Positions 17,515 through 25,932 of a stretch of 64,000 bases of DNA are shown here, piece after piece. The stretch comes from CAZNXJ01 sp964577115 (GTDB taxonomy: Bacteria; Planctomycetota; Planctomycetia; Pirellulales; Pirellulaceae). A program made the translations under genes and the position numbers. The stretch lies in contig CAZNXJ010000004.1 of NCBI GenBank assembly GCA_964577115.1, positions 124,001-188,000 of the forward strand, given 5' to 3'. Positions within the stretch are counted from its first letter, which is position 1; each line of letters begins with the position of its first letter. Below the pieces are notes generated by a model. The model saw only the letters and a program-made list of their open reading frames with translations. It did no database searches and had not been told where the DNA came from.

Positions 17515-18894
17515 CTAGAGCGCGATATCGAGAAGTTTAAGGAGGTCGTCAAGCACCTCCAACGTCTCGGTATCGCGCATCGCACGCCGTGCTTGATAGA
17601 ACGAACGTAGCGGATCGAGGTTCCTGGCGCGGGCGCTGGCGACGAGCTCAGCGCGCAGCTCCTCGTGCGGCGAAACGAGCGTGACGTAGTGCTGGAGTTG
17701 TTCGAGCGTACGGAGACGTTCGGCCCCAAGCAACGCACGTTGAAGCTCGGCGTCCGCCACAAGCGAGCGGACACGCATCGACTTGCCGAGAGGAAACGCA
17801 TCACGCTGGTGGAAACGCCATACAACGTGCTGCGGTCCCATCAATTCGCCGTTCGTTTCGACAATCAGACCGGGGACGCACATCGCGTAATGAAAGCGGC
17901 CGCCGGAAAGCAGGTGGACGCCGAACACGCGCGTGGCCGCTCGCCCATAAACTTCGTCGCGTTTGTCCGCGGTTCCGTAGCGCTTAGCCACCATCTGCGC
18001 CATGGCGTTCTGCCATTTCTGCGACGGCAGGCGATCGGGGGAGCTCGCAGCCATCACCAGCTCTTCAATGACCGCATCGGGGACGGGTTCTCCATCCCGG
18101 CGCCGTAGCAGTTGGCGGAGTTTGCGCCGAGCGAACTCGAGGATCTCGCGTTGATACGCCTCGTTGTCCTCGGCCAGTTCGCTCCGCAGTCCTCCAGTGG
18201 CATCGCGTAAGTCGAGTCCGTAGTGAGCGCTGACGGCGAGCACTTCCCGAATCAGAGAGCTCTCGACCTGCTCGAGACCTCCCTCCCGCGCGGCGTGTTC
18301 ATAGAGAATACTGCCGGCCGCGTGTGCCCACGCGCGTCCCTCGGTGCGGAGCCAACGAAACAGTTCCTCGGTGTCGTATTCCTTTCCGATCACGTTATTG
18401 ACGACGATTTCCAGATCGCTCGTACCGCGCTCGACGAGCTCATCAATACCGTCCCGGAACCCGGCCAGCGTTACGACGTCCGTCAGCGTCTCGCACCAGA
18501 CGTGTTCGACGACGAGTCCCCAGTCGCGTGTCTCGTACACGCGCACCAGTTCGCCTCGATCCTTCCCGTCCGGCGTGGGGAAACTCAGGTGACCCGGAAG
18601 GGCCTCTGGAGAAGCGAAGCGGCCGCTAGCGGCCACGTACTGCTTGTCGCTGGTGGCAGGCAAATCGCGAATGCCACCGCGCCACCGTTCGTCGTCCACC
18701 GGCGCGACGTGCCGCTTCTGGCTCCACCCGTTCTCCGCACTCAGCTTCACCGCACTGCTTTCGGGCTGATACACCGCGCGTTCGACCGATCCATCGGCGT
18801 GCAGTACCGTTTCTGCTCGGTAGTAAGAAACACAGCCGTTCAGGCAAGCGAGCACCCCCACCAGGATTCGCCAACGCGCACATACCGTAGGCAT
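17515..18894 (-). CDS. Putative lipoprotein of unknown function
   Basis: 459 residues. The N-terminus is a signal sequence ending in the lipobox LACLNGC, so Cys21 would be lipidated and the protein held on the outer face of a membrane. A short beta segment follows (YRAETVLHADGSVERAVY), as in many planctomycete lipoproteins that open with a SCxxxRxxxVxxDGS-like strand. The rest is mostly charged helix with no family I recognise. GAGGAG lies 9 bases before the ATG, fixing the start. It ends 105 bases before the SulP gene stop region and may be its own transcript. Confidence 0.75.
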   Translation of the reverse strand: MPTVCARWRILVGVLACLNGCVSYYRAETVLHADGSVERAVYQPESSAVKLSAENGWSQKRHVAPVDDERWRGGIRDLPATSDKQYVAASGRFASPEALPGHLSFPTPDGKDRGELVRVYETRDWGLVVEHVWCETLTDVVTLAGFRDGIDELVERGTSDLEIVVNNVIGKEYDTEELFRWLRTEGRAWAHAAGSILYEHAAREGGLEQVESSLIREVLAVSAHYGLDLRDATGGLRSELAEDNEAYQREILEFARRKLRQLLRRRDGEPVPDAVIEELVMAASSPDRLPSQKWQNAMAQMVAKRYGTADKRDEVYGRAATRVFGVHLLSGGRFHYAMCVPGLIVETNGELMGPQHVVWRFHQRDAFPLGKSMRVRSLVADAELQRALLGAERLRTLEQLQHYVTLVSPHEELRAELVASARARNLDPLRSFYQARRAMRDTETLEVLDDLLKLLDIAL

Positions 18895-18999
18895 ACCGTG
18901 GAACTCCTCGCCGGGTGAGCATTTCGAACGAACGAAGGCGGCATCGCCCTAATCCTTACGATCCCCCAGCGACGCATTTATTCCATCCGGGATGCTCCT

Positions 19000-20721
19000 T
19001 TACCGTACGTGCTGTATCACCGCGTTTTCTACTACCTCCTGGGTTTCGTCTCGGATCGGCGGTGGAGCTTTGCTGCCGTTGCTCGCCTGAAACTTGGCAT
19101 GCAGACTGTCCCAATCGATCGTCATCGTGCCGCCTTTGAGCTCCATCTGCCGAGCGCGGTCGGTGAGCAGTTCGAGGCAGGCGTGGTCGATGTACTGTAG
19201 GTGCTCGAAATCAACGCGCAGATTCGTGTCGAACGCGATACGGTCGAGAGCCGCGGCGAGCACGGGAAGCCGCACGAATGTGGCCGCGCCGTACAGGTGC
19301 AACACCGTTCGGCGACCTTCGTCGGCGTAATCAATGCGTGTACTGAGATGTGAGAACACATACAGAAGTTTGGCGGCCGACAACAGGACGCCGACAATTA
19401 CGCCCAACAGCAGGTCCTCGGCCACGATCACGGCGAGCGTCACGAAGTAGATCACCACCTCACCCTTGCCGAAGCTCCAAAGCTTCTTGATCTCTTTCAC
19501 GTTGACCAGCTTGTAGCCCGTATAGACGAGGATGGCTCCGAGCGCGGACTTGGGAATGTAACTCAGGATCCAGGGGACCATGGCGACGAAGATCAGCAGC
19601 CAGAGGCCATGCAACATGGCCGATAAGCGCGACGTCGCACCCGCCTGAACGTTAGCCGAGCTGCGCACGATGACGCCGGTCATGGGCAGTGCGCCGAGCA
19701 GTCCGCACAGGCTATTGCCGACGCCCTGCGCCATCAGCTCGCGGTCATAATTCGTCCGGACGCCGCTGTGCATTTGATCGACGGCTGTGGCACAAAGTAG
19801 CGTTTCCGCGCTAGCCACAATCGCGATCACAATGGCTCCGCGGAGAATTTCGGGATCGACGAGCAGCTCGAGCGATGTGCGCGTCGGCAGCATGATGTCG
19901 TCCAGAATATTGCTGCTAACTTCGAGCCGCACGACGGGAAGTTGTGCCAATGTGGCAAAGGCCGTGGCGGCCAGGACCGCGAGCAAAGCACCGGGAATAA
20001 GCCGCAACTTGCGTGGCGCGAACTGCTGCCAAAGCACAATGATCGCAATTGTGAGAATTCCCGTGATCGCGGCCAGCCGGTGGTTGCGGCCTTCGTGCAA
20101 ACTGCAACATTTCCAGATGGCTTCGGGGATGCCGGCCAGCATTTGCAGGCCGCCATGCGCTGCGTCGCCGTTGTACGTGGCGCGGTGGTCCAGCATGACA
20201 TGGAACTGGCTAACTACAATCAGCACACCAATTCCGGCGAGCATGCCTTTGATCACCGCCGGCGACACAGCTCGGAACCATTGCCCAAGCCGCAAGCGAC
20301 CGGCGATCAACTGAAGAATACCAGCGACAAACGTTGCAGCTCCCAGTGCGAGCAGCCCGTAACGTGTGGCCTCGTGTTGCAGCGCATTCTGTGCTTCGAC
20401 CGCGAGCGACTCGAAGTCACCGTGCGCACTCAAGTACTTTTCGCGCTGCGAACGGATTAGCTCGGCAATGGTGACGAAGAGTCCGGCGGCTGGGCCACTG
20501 ACTTGCAGCGGGGATCCGGCGAGTGCCCCGACCACGAGACCGCCAACGATTCCGGTCACCAATGCGGGCCCCGGGTTAACGCCCACCGCGACGGCAATGC
20601 CGATACAGAGCGGCAGGGCGACGAGAAAAACGACGACCGAGGAAAGAATGTCTCGATGCCACTGCACGGGGCCGCCACCTTGGCCCGCGTATCCAGCGGG
20701 ACCCAGGATCTTTTTCAACAT
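19000..20721 (-). CDS. SulP-family anion (probably bicarbonate) transporter with STAS domain
   Basis: 573 residues from the ATG at 20721, chosen because GGAGG lies 5 bases upstream; the frame extends 14 codons further without a site. The membrane part opens with DILSSVVVFLVALPLCIGIA, then GLVVGALAGSPLQVSGPAAG, the typical SulP TM1-TM3 with its substrate pocket, and has 10 or more hydrophobic helices. A cytoplasmic STAS domain forms the last 110 residues (LHLYGAATFVRLPVL ... EHLQYIDHACLELL). SulP proteins move sulfate, bicarbonate or other anions with Na+ or H+. The gene directly follows a beta-carbonic anhydrase gene, so bicarbonate is the likeliest cargo, as with BicA. Confidence 0.9.
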   Translation of the reverse strand: MLKKILGPAGYAGQGGGPVQWHRDILSSVVVFLVALPLCIGIAVAVGVNPGPALVTGIVGGLVVGALAGSPLQVSGPAAGLFVTIAELIRSQREKYLSAHGDFESLAVEAQNALQHEATRYGLLALGAATFVAGILQLIAGRLRLGQWFRAVSPAVIKGMLAGIGVLIVVSQFHVMLDHRATYNGDAAHGGLQMLAGIPEAIWKCCSLHEGRNHRLAAITGILTIAIIVLWQQFAPRKLRLIPGALLAVLAATAFATLAQLPVVRLEVSSNILDDIMLPTRTSLELLVDPEILRGAIVIAIVASAETLLCATAVDQMHSGVRTNYDRELMAQGVGNSLCGLLGALPMTGVIVRSSANVQAGATSRLSAMLHGLWLLIFVAMVPWILSYIPKSALGAILVYTGYKLVNVKEIKKLWSFGKGEVVIYFVTLAVIVAEDLLLGVIVGVLLSAAKLLYVFSHLSTRIDYADEGRRTVLHLYGAATFVRLPVLAAALDRIAFDTNLRVDFEHLQYIDHACLELLTDRARQMELKGGTMTIDWDSLHAKFQASNGSKAPPPIRDETQEVVENAVIQHVR

Positions 20722-20743
20722 GTGTACCTCCGGCGCACCGACA

Positions 20744-20772
20744 GCGCGGCCCCCACGACGCACGGGCCGCGC
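20744..20772 (-). promoter_or_regulatory. Stem-loop between carbonic anhydrase and SulP genes
   Basis: GCGCGGCCC (20744-20752) and GGGCCGCGC (20764-20772) form a perfect 9-pair all-GC stem with an 11-base loop. It sits 57 bases past the carbonic anhydrase stop and about 14 bases before the SulP ribosome-binding site, with no T-run. It could stabilise the upstream message, dampen read-through or occlude SulP translation. Confidence 0.5.
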
Positions 20773-20829
20773 GCGGCTAATAAATCCATAGAAGAATTAC
20801 GGTCCGAACCGAGATTTGCTGGCGGCCGA

Positions 20830-21504
20830 TTAGACAGCTGGTGTCGTCAGCTGATTCGTGCTGTAGGCCGGTACCTCAGGTCCCTCGAGCGTCAGGCGGC
20901 GAAACTGCCCCTGGTCTGGATCGAAGGAAAAGACCTCGCCCGTCTCGAACTTGTAAACCCAGCCATGCAGGGCGATTTCGCGGCGGCTGAGCGCCGCGGC
21001 GACGGAGGGATGCGTTCGAAGATTTTCCAGTTGCACCAGCACATTCTCTTCCACAGCAGCCGTGATGCGCTTGGCTGGGTCTTCGATGTGCATGTAGTTC
21101 TCTTGGATGATCCGCCGTGTCGCTTCGGCGTGTGAGAGCCAGGCTTTCACGGCGGGTAGATGGTCCATCGAGCCGTTCTGGAGAAGGCCCGTCATGGCGC
21201 CGCAGCGCGAATGACCGCAAATCACGATGTCCTTCACCTTTAACACCGAGACGGCATATTCGATCGTGCCGGCCTCGCCGCCCGCCACGGCGCCGTACGG
21301 CGGCACAATATTCCCGGCATTGCGAATGATGAACAGTTCGCCCGGCTGCGTCTGCGTCAGCAGATTGGGGCAAATGCGTGAATCCGAGCAAGTGATGAAC
21401 AGCGCGAGAGGCGCCTGGCCTTCCGCCAGCCGCTCAAACAACATCTGGTTCTCACTAAAGATGTTGCGTTGGAATTGATGGATGCCTTCGCGTAACTTCT
21501 GCAT
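20830..21504 (-). CDS. Beta-class carbonic anhydrase
   Basis: 224 residues, normal length. ITCSDSRI gives zinc ligand Cys39 with the Asp41-Arg43 dyad; CGHSRCGAM gives His98 and Cys101. RNAGN and GGEAGTIEYAV are family signatures. It interconverts CO2 and bicarbonate in the cytoplasm. The SulP gene follows 108 bases downstream on the same strand with a strong intervening hairpin, so the two probably form an inorganic carbon operon that supplies bicarbonate to carboxylases or balances pH. An AGG-type site precedes the ATG by about 9 bases; no strong promoter was recognised. Confidence 0.95.
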   Translation of the reverse strand: MQKLREGIHQFQRNIFSENQMLFERLAEGQAPLALFITCSDSRICPNLLTQTQPGELFIIRNAGNIVPPYGAVAGGEAGTIEYAVSVLKVKDIVICGHSRCGAMTGLLQNGSMDHLPAVKAWLSHAEATRRIIQENYMHIEDPAKRITAAVEENVLVQLENLRTHPSVAAALSRREIALHGWVYKFETGEVFSFDPDQGQFRRLTLEGPEVPAYSTNQLTTPAV

Positions 21505-21911
21505 GATGTTTGCCTATCTCGAGCGATCGCCCTACGGATGCTCTCCGCGGACGCTGTGTTTCTGTGCGACTGTGGACATACGCGTACCATGCCCGCTGCC
21601 CCGTTGTGCCGGGACCCCACCGCCTCCGGTACACGCGGGAATACGCAATTCGCGTCCCGCTTCCGGGGCAATTTGGAGGCCGTCGCGCGCTTCGAGCTTG
21701 ACCAAAGACTCACCGAATAGCGAAGCCCTTGGATCGTAGGCGTCACGTTTGGGCAGACCATGCTCTCGCATGGTAGTCACAACGGGCAATCGCGGAAGGG
21801 CCCCGAACCACCGGAAACCGATTCCGTGTCTACCGAGCTGCGTCTTAGCCGGAACGTGTTCGTGTCGAGCGCAGAGACGGCGCAGCAGGATTTACAGCAG
21901 GGAATGCCCGA
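21505..21911. other. Intergenic region, 407 bases, no supported gene
   Basis: It lies between the carbonic anhydrase start and the small membrane protein stop, both minus strand. A minus-strand frame at 21532-21789 has an ordinary composition but no ribosome-binding site or family resemblance, so it is not called. No repeats or hairpins were seen. Confidence 0.4.
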
Positions 21912-22256
21912 TTAGCGCAGAAGCGGCGCGCCGCAGCCGTTGCGCGCAGCATGTTCGCCGAGATTCGCCTCGTGGTTGCTAAGTCGCGCATTCGGCGAGC
22001 GGCGCAAACCATCCGAGGTCGAAGAAGATCGATGGAGAAATCGCGAGGCCAGGGATCGCTCGATCCCCTCGCGGCGCGATGGAATGCCCGAGCTATGCTC
22101 GGAACGCTCTTCTTCCGTTTGGCTGCTGTTGGCTGGCTTCAGTTCGCGGCCGGTTTGCTGCTGCACAATGATCGCCAGTTGCCGCGCGTACAGCGCCATG
22201 GAAGGCGCGATCGCCAGCAGCCCAACCAGCAGGATCAATATACATCGCCGGAGCAC
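21912..22256 (-). CDS. Small membrane-anchored or exported protein, unknown
   Basis: 114 residues, beginning with GTG at 22256. The N-terminus (LRRCILILLVGLLAIAPSMA) is a positively charged then hydrophobic stretch typical of a signal anchor or signal peptide. The remainder is hydrophilic and rich in Arg, Ser and Glu, with no family recognised. Two things make it more than a random frame: GGAGAGG lies 7 bases upstream of the GTG, and a near-consensus promoter (TTGACA, 17 bases, TATAGA) lies 38 bases further up on the same strand. The C-terminal part is low in predicted structure, so the true end of a fold is unclear. Confidence 0.5.
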   Translation of the reverse strand: MLRRCILILLVGLLAIAPSMALYARQLAIIVQQQTGRELKPANSSQTEEERSEHSSGIPSRREGIERSLASRFLHRSSSTSDGLRRSPNARLSNHEANLGEHAARNGCGAPLLR

Positions 22257-22293
22257 GCGCTAACCTCTCCAAGGTGCTACGAAACCATCTAGT

Positions 22294-22322
22294 TCTATAG
22301 CGCCACTGGGGGGAACTGTCAA
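22294..22322 (-). promoter_or_regulatory. Near-consensus sigma70 promoter
   Basis: Read on the minus strand: a perfect TTGACA (22322-22317), a 17-base spacer and TATAGA (22299-22294). Transcription would begin near 22287 and meet GGAGAGG and a GTG start at 22256. This is one of the two best promoter matches in the window. It lies just beyond the lactate permease stop, so it serves the small gene at 21912-22256. Confidence 0.6.
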
Positions 22323-22391
22323 CGGGAAACTTGGAGATTTTTTATCCGCGTCGATGTGAGATAGGGCAAGTTCCATGCAGGCGAATGCCGC

Positions 22392-24161
22392 CTAGGGGCT
22401 TCGAGTACGCACGCGTCGTGCAAGTAAAATCACTACGAGCACCGCGGTCCAGATCGAAAGTGCGATGAACGATCCGGCATTGACCCAACCACGGCCCGCG
22501 TGCCACACGATCGCAAATCCGAGCGCTCCGGGAAGAGCGGCATAGTAGAGGAACGGTGGCAGCGTCGCGCGAATGATGGTGCCTTCGCGTCCGAGCAGTC
22601 CGACGACAGCTGACGCAGCCACGACATTGTGAACGCAGATCATGTTGCCCGCCGCGCCTCCGACCGCCTGGAGCGCAACGCCCCAGGTCGGGTCGAATCC
22701 GATCCGTTCCGCCACGTCGAACTGAAAGAGCGAAAACATCATGTTGCTGACCGTGTTGCTCCCGGCCACAAAGGCGCCGAGTCCACCGACGAGCGGAGCG
22801 ATGAGCGGCCAGGCATCACCGGCCAACTGCGCTATGCCCTCGGCGAGCACACGCGGCATCTTGTCGTACCCCGCGGTGCCGGCATCGGAGTTGATAAAGA
22901 CCTGTACCATCGGCACGGTGAAGACCAGCGCGGTCGAGGCGGCTACCACCGCGCGCAGCGAGCGACGCAAGACGGCACGGCAACCGGTCCGCGAAATTCG
23001 ATGCAACAGGAATGTGACGAGCGAGACGAGTACGAAAATAGTGCCGGGCGAATAAAGGACCTGCACGTCGGAACTAATCGAGGTCCCCAAAATATTCTTC
23101 GGACCCCAGTTCACGCTGCGGAGCCAGGCGCCCAGCCCGACGAATTCCAAGCGAGTCACAACGAGCAAAACTCCAACGAGGACGTAGGGGCTCCACGCGG
23201 CGAGCGCTCCAACACGTGGCGGCCCGGAATCATCGACTCGCACGTCGATGCTTCCCGACCAGTGCGCCGGCCACTCTTCACGCGGCGCAAAATCCCAAGG
23301 CGGCTCATCCGCCGGCAGGAACAGGCGGTGGCGAGCGGCCCCGACGACAAGGACTAATCCGATGAGCCCGCCGAGCAGTGACGGGAATTCAGGACCAAGC
23401 GTTTGCGCGACCATCCAGTACGGAACGATCATCGCCGCCGCCGAGAACAGCGCGAACCGCCAGACACGCAGCCCATCGGACCACGATCGCCGGGGACCGA
23501 AGTAACGTGTCATCATCACGACGAGCAGTAGCGGAATCAGCGCCCCGGTGAGCGCATGCAGCGTGGCGACCTGGCGAGCGATCTGCGCGAGCAGTCCCTG
23601 TAGATCGGCGTGTCCCAGCTGCTCCGCTACGGCCATTACTCCCGGATCGTCGCCGAGCCCCCGGGCAACGCCGACGCGAATGGGTGTCCCCACCGCGCCG
23701 AACGAAACGGGAGTGCTTTGGATGATGAGCCCGGAAATCACTGCCGCCAGTGCCGGAAAGCCGATCCCAACGAGCAGCGGCACTGCGACAGCGGCGGGCG
23801 TCCCGAAGCCCGCCGCGCCTTCCATGAACGAGCCGAACGTCCAAGCAATGATGATCACCTGCACGCGCCGATCAGGCGTCACCGAGGCAAGCATGCGTCG
23901 AATACGACTCAGCCCGCCGCTTTCCTCGAGCGTGTTCAGCAGCAAAAGGGCGCCAAAGATGATGTACAACAGCGTCGCTGCCGTAATGAGCCCGTGAAGG
24001 GACGCGGCAATGACTTGCTGACCGGGTACACGCCATACACCGAGTGCCAAGGCGACGACGACCAAATACGAGACCGGCATCGCGCGGCTCGCCGGCAATC
24101 GCATGACGACCAGCAGCAGCCCGACGGTCAGAATCGGCAGTAGCGATAGGAATTCAAGCAT
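22392..24161 (-). CDS. lldP: L-lactate permease (LctP/LldP family)
   Basis: 589 residues from the ATG at 24161; a TTG two codons earlier has no room for a ribosome-binding site. It is a polytopic membrane protein with 12 or more hydrophobic helices. Family signatures include TFGSFMEGAAGFGTPAAVAV, LIIQSTPVSFGAVGTPI, LVGGLGAFVAGSNTVSNMMF and a late GVALQAVGGAAGNMICVHNV. The LctP family imports L-lactate, D-lactate or glycolate by proton symport; which one cannot be told. Escherichia coli LldP is about 550 residues, and the excess here lies in loops. No lactate dehydrogenase gene is next to it. It is divergent from the DUF1501 gene. Confidence 0.93.
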   Translation of the reverse strand: MLEFLSLLPILTVGLLLVVMRLPASRAMPVSYLVVVALALGVWRVPGQQVIAASLHGLITAATLLYIIFGALLLLNTLEESGGLSRIRRMLASVTPDRRVQVIIIAWTFGSFMEGAAGFGTPAAVAVPLLVGIGFPALAAVISGLIIQSTPVSFGAVGTPIRVGVARGLGDDPGVMAVAEQLGHADLQGLLAQIARQVATLHALTGALIPLLLVVMMTRYFGPRRSWSDGLRVWRFALFSAAAMIVPYWMVAQTLGPEFPSLLGGLIGLVLVVGAARHRLFLPADEPPWDFAPREEWPAHWSGSIDVRVDDSGPPRVGALAAWSPYVLVGVLLVVTRLEFVGLGAWLRSVNWGPKNILGTSISSDVQVLYSPGTIFVLVSLVTFLLHRISRTGCRAVLRRSLRAVVAASTALVFTVPMVQVFINSDAGTAGYDKMPRVLAEGIAQLAGDAWPLIAPLVGGLGAFVAGSNTVSNMMFSLFQFDVAERIGFDPTWGVALQAVGGAAGNMICVHNVVAASAVVGLLGREGTIIRATLPPFLYYAALPGALGFAIVWHAGRGWVNAGSFIALSIWTAVLVVILLARRVRTRSP

Positions 24162-24445
24162 CGACAACTTTCGGGACGTTTTGGACGTCGCACATTCTGT
24201 GGCAGACGATCATGTTCGCGGCATCGTCCCCCAGTGTCTGCGCGCGTGTTCGACCTGCAAGCCGACACAATCCGCAGCGTTGCCGAAGCGCATCAAAGTA
24301 CGGCGTCCGGCGCCCGCTTTCTCGCCGCGCGCGGGGGTAACCAGTTGTCGCCCTGGGTTCCACTCGAAGGTGGCAATCGCCCTGAGCGACCGTTAGCATG
24401 ATACACCAGCGATAACCCACCACCGAACACGGGAGATGGCGGCCC

Positions 24446-25822
24446 ATGTTGGATCTCGTTGGTCGTGGCACGGCGCGCACCTGTGACGGCGTCACGCGGC
24501 GCGATGTATTGAAGATCGGCACGCTGGGAGCGTTCGGGCTCAACCTGCCGCGTTACCTGGGCGCACGCGCGGCCGGGCAGATCGATCCGCAGAAGGACGA
24601 TCGCTCGTGCATCATGATTTTCAATCTCGGCGCGCCAAGTCATCTTGATACGTTCGACATGAAACCGGACGCGCCGGCCGAAATCCGTGGGCCGTTTCGG
24701 CCCATCTCGACCGTTTCGCCGGACATACATATTTCCGAGCTGTTTCCGCTGCATGCGAAGGTCGCCGACAAGTTTTCGCTCGTCCGATCCTGCCATCACG
24801 GGGCCGCGGCCGTGCACGATGCCGGCTGGCAAATGATGCAAACAGGCCGGCTTTTCACCGGCGGAGTTAACACGCCGCACGTCGGCTCGGTCGTCGCGTA
24901 TCTCCGTGGCCGAAAAACCGATTTACCACCGTTTGTCGTTCTTCCCGAAACAATGGGCCGGGGAGGCGGTAATTTGCCGAACGGGCAAGCGGGTGGTTTC
25001 TTGGGCAAGGCCTACGATCCGTTCTCACTTCAGGCCGATCCGTCTCAGCCGAACTTCCAAGTCCCCGATTTGCTTCCTCCCAGTGAGTTCGGCCCCGCAC
25101 GTCTCGATCGGCGCCGCCGAATGCGGGAAATTGTCGAGTCGGCCGCACGTCAATTCGAAGCCAGCGAGAGTGCCGAGCTGCTCGATAGCAACTTCGAAGC
25201 GGCCTATCGGATCATGACCAGCGAGCAGGCTCGCAAAGCCTTTGAACTGTCCCGCGAACCGCAGTCCGTACGCGAACGGTACGGCATGACAAGGTTTGGT
25301 CAGTGTTGTCTACTTGCCCGCCGGCTTATTGAGGCCGGTGTTCGTTTTGTAACGATCAATACCTTCCTGACTGTCTTCGACGAAATCACCTGGGACATTC
25401 ACGGATCGAAGCCATTCACTTCAATCGAAGGCATGCGCGACATTGTGGCGCCAATGTACGACCAGGCGTATAGCGCGCTGATCGAAGATCTCGACCAGCG
25501 CGGGATGTTACCGACGACGCTTGTTGCCAATCTCGCCGAATTCGGCCGGACTCCGCGAGTCAATCCGGCGGGCGGTCGGGATCACTGGCCGCAATGCTTC
25601 ACCTGTTATTTCGCCGGAGGAGGCGTGCAGGGGGGCCGAGTTGTCGGGCGCAGTGATCCGATCGGCGGTGTGCCCGCCGAACGCCCGGTCCAACCGGGAG
25701 ACATTGCCGCCACCATTTTTCATAGCCTCGGCTTCAACCTCGAGACCGACCTGCCAGGGCCGGCCGGCCGCCCGTTTCCAATCGTGGATTTCGGTCGGCG
25801 CGAGATACACGAACTGTTTTGA
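24446..25822 (+). CDS. DUF1501 protein with twin-arginine signal
   Basis: 458 residues. The N-terminus TCDGVTRRDVLKIGTLGAFG is a twin-arginine type signal, so the folded protein is probably exported. The body is the DUF1501 alkaline-phosphatase-like fold: SCIMIFNLGAPSHLDTFDMK, VRSCHHGAAAVHDAGWQMMQTG, a late TTLVANLAEFGRTPRVNPAGGRDHW (two quoted parts of one region) and a GDIAATIFHSLG ending. DUF1501 genes abound in planctomycetes, normally paired with DUF1549/DUF1553 genes as here; the biochemical role is not established, with sulfatase- or phosphatase-like chemistry suspected. GGGAG lies 10 bases before the ATG. It heads a three-gene same-strand run. Confidence 0.93.
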   Translation: MLDLVGRGTARTCDGVTRRDVLKIGTLGAFGLNLPRYLGARAAGQIDPQKDDRSCIMIFNLGAPSHLDTFDMKPDAPAEIRGPFRPISTVSPDIHISELFPLHAKVADKFSLVRSCHHGAAAVHDAGWQMMQTGRLFTGGVNTPHVGSVVAYLRGRKTDLPPFVVLPETMGRGGGNLPNGQAGGFLGKAYDPFSLQADPSQPNFQVPDLLPPSEFGPARLDRRRRMREIVESAARQFEASESAELLDSNFEAAYRIMTSEQARKAFELSREPQSVRERYGMTRFGQCCLLARRLIEAGVRFVTINTFLTVFDEITWDIHGSKPFTSIEGMRDIVAPMYDQAYSALIEDLDQRGMLPTTLVANLAEFGRTPRVNPAGGRDHWPQCFTCYFAGGGVQGGRVVGRSDPIGGVPAERPVQPGDIAATIFHSLGFNLETDLPGPAGRPFPIVDFGRREIHELF

Positions 25823-25932
25823 TTGGGGCCAGCGAGGATCCCGTTGGCGCTTCGTCCCGCCCGACGTGCAACGGCACCAATTCGCGATCAACGTTCGCTG
25901 GACGCCACAAACGATCACCGGAGTGTTCGACA

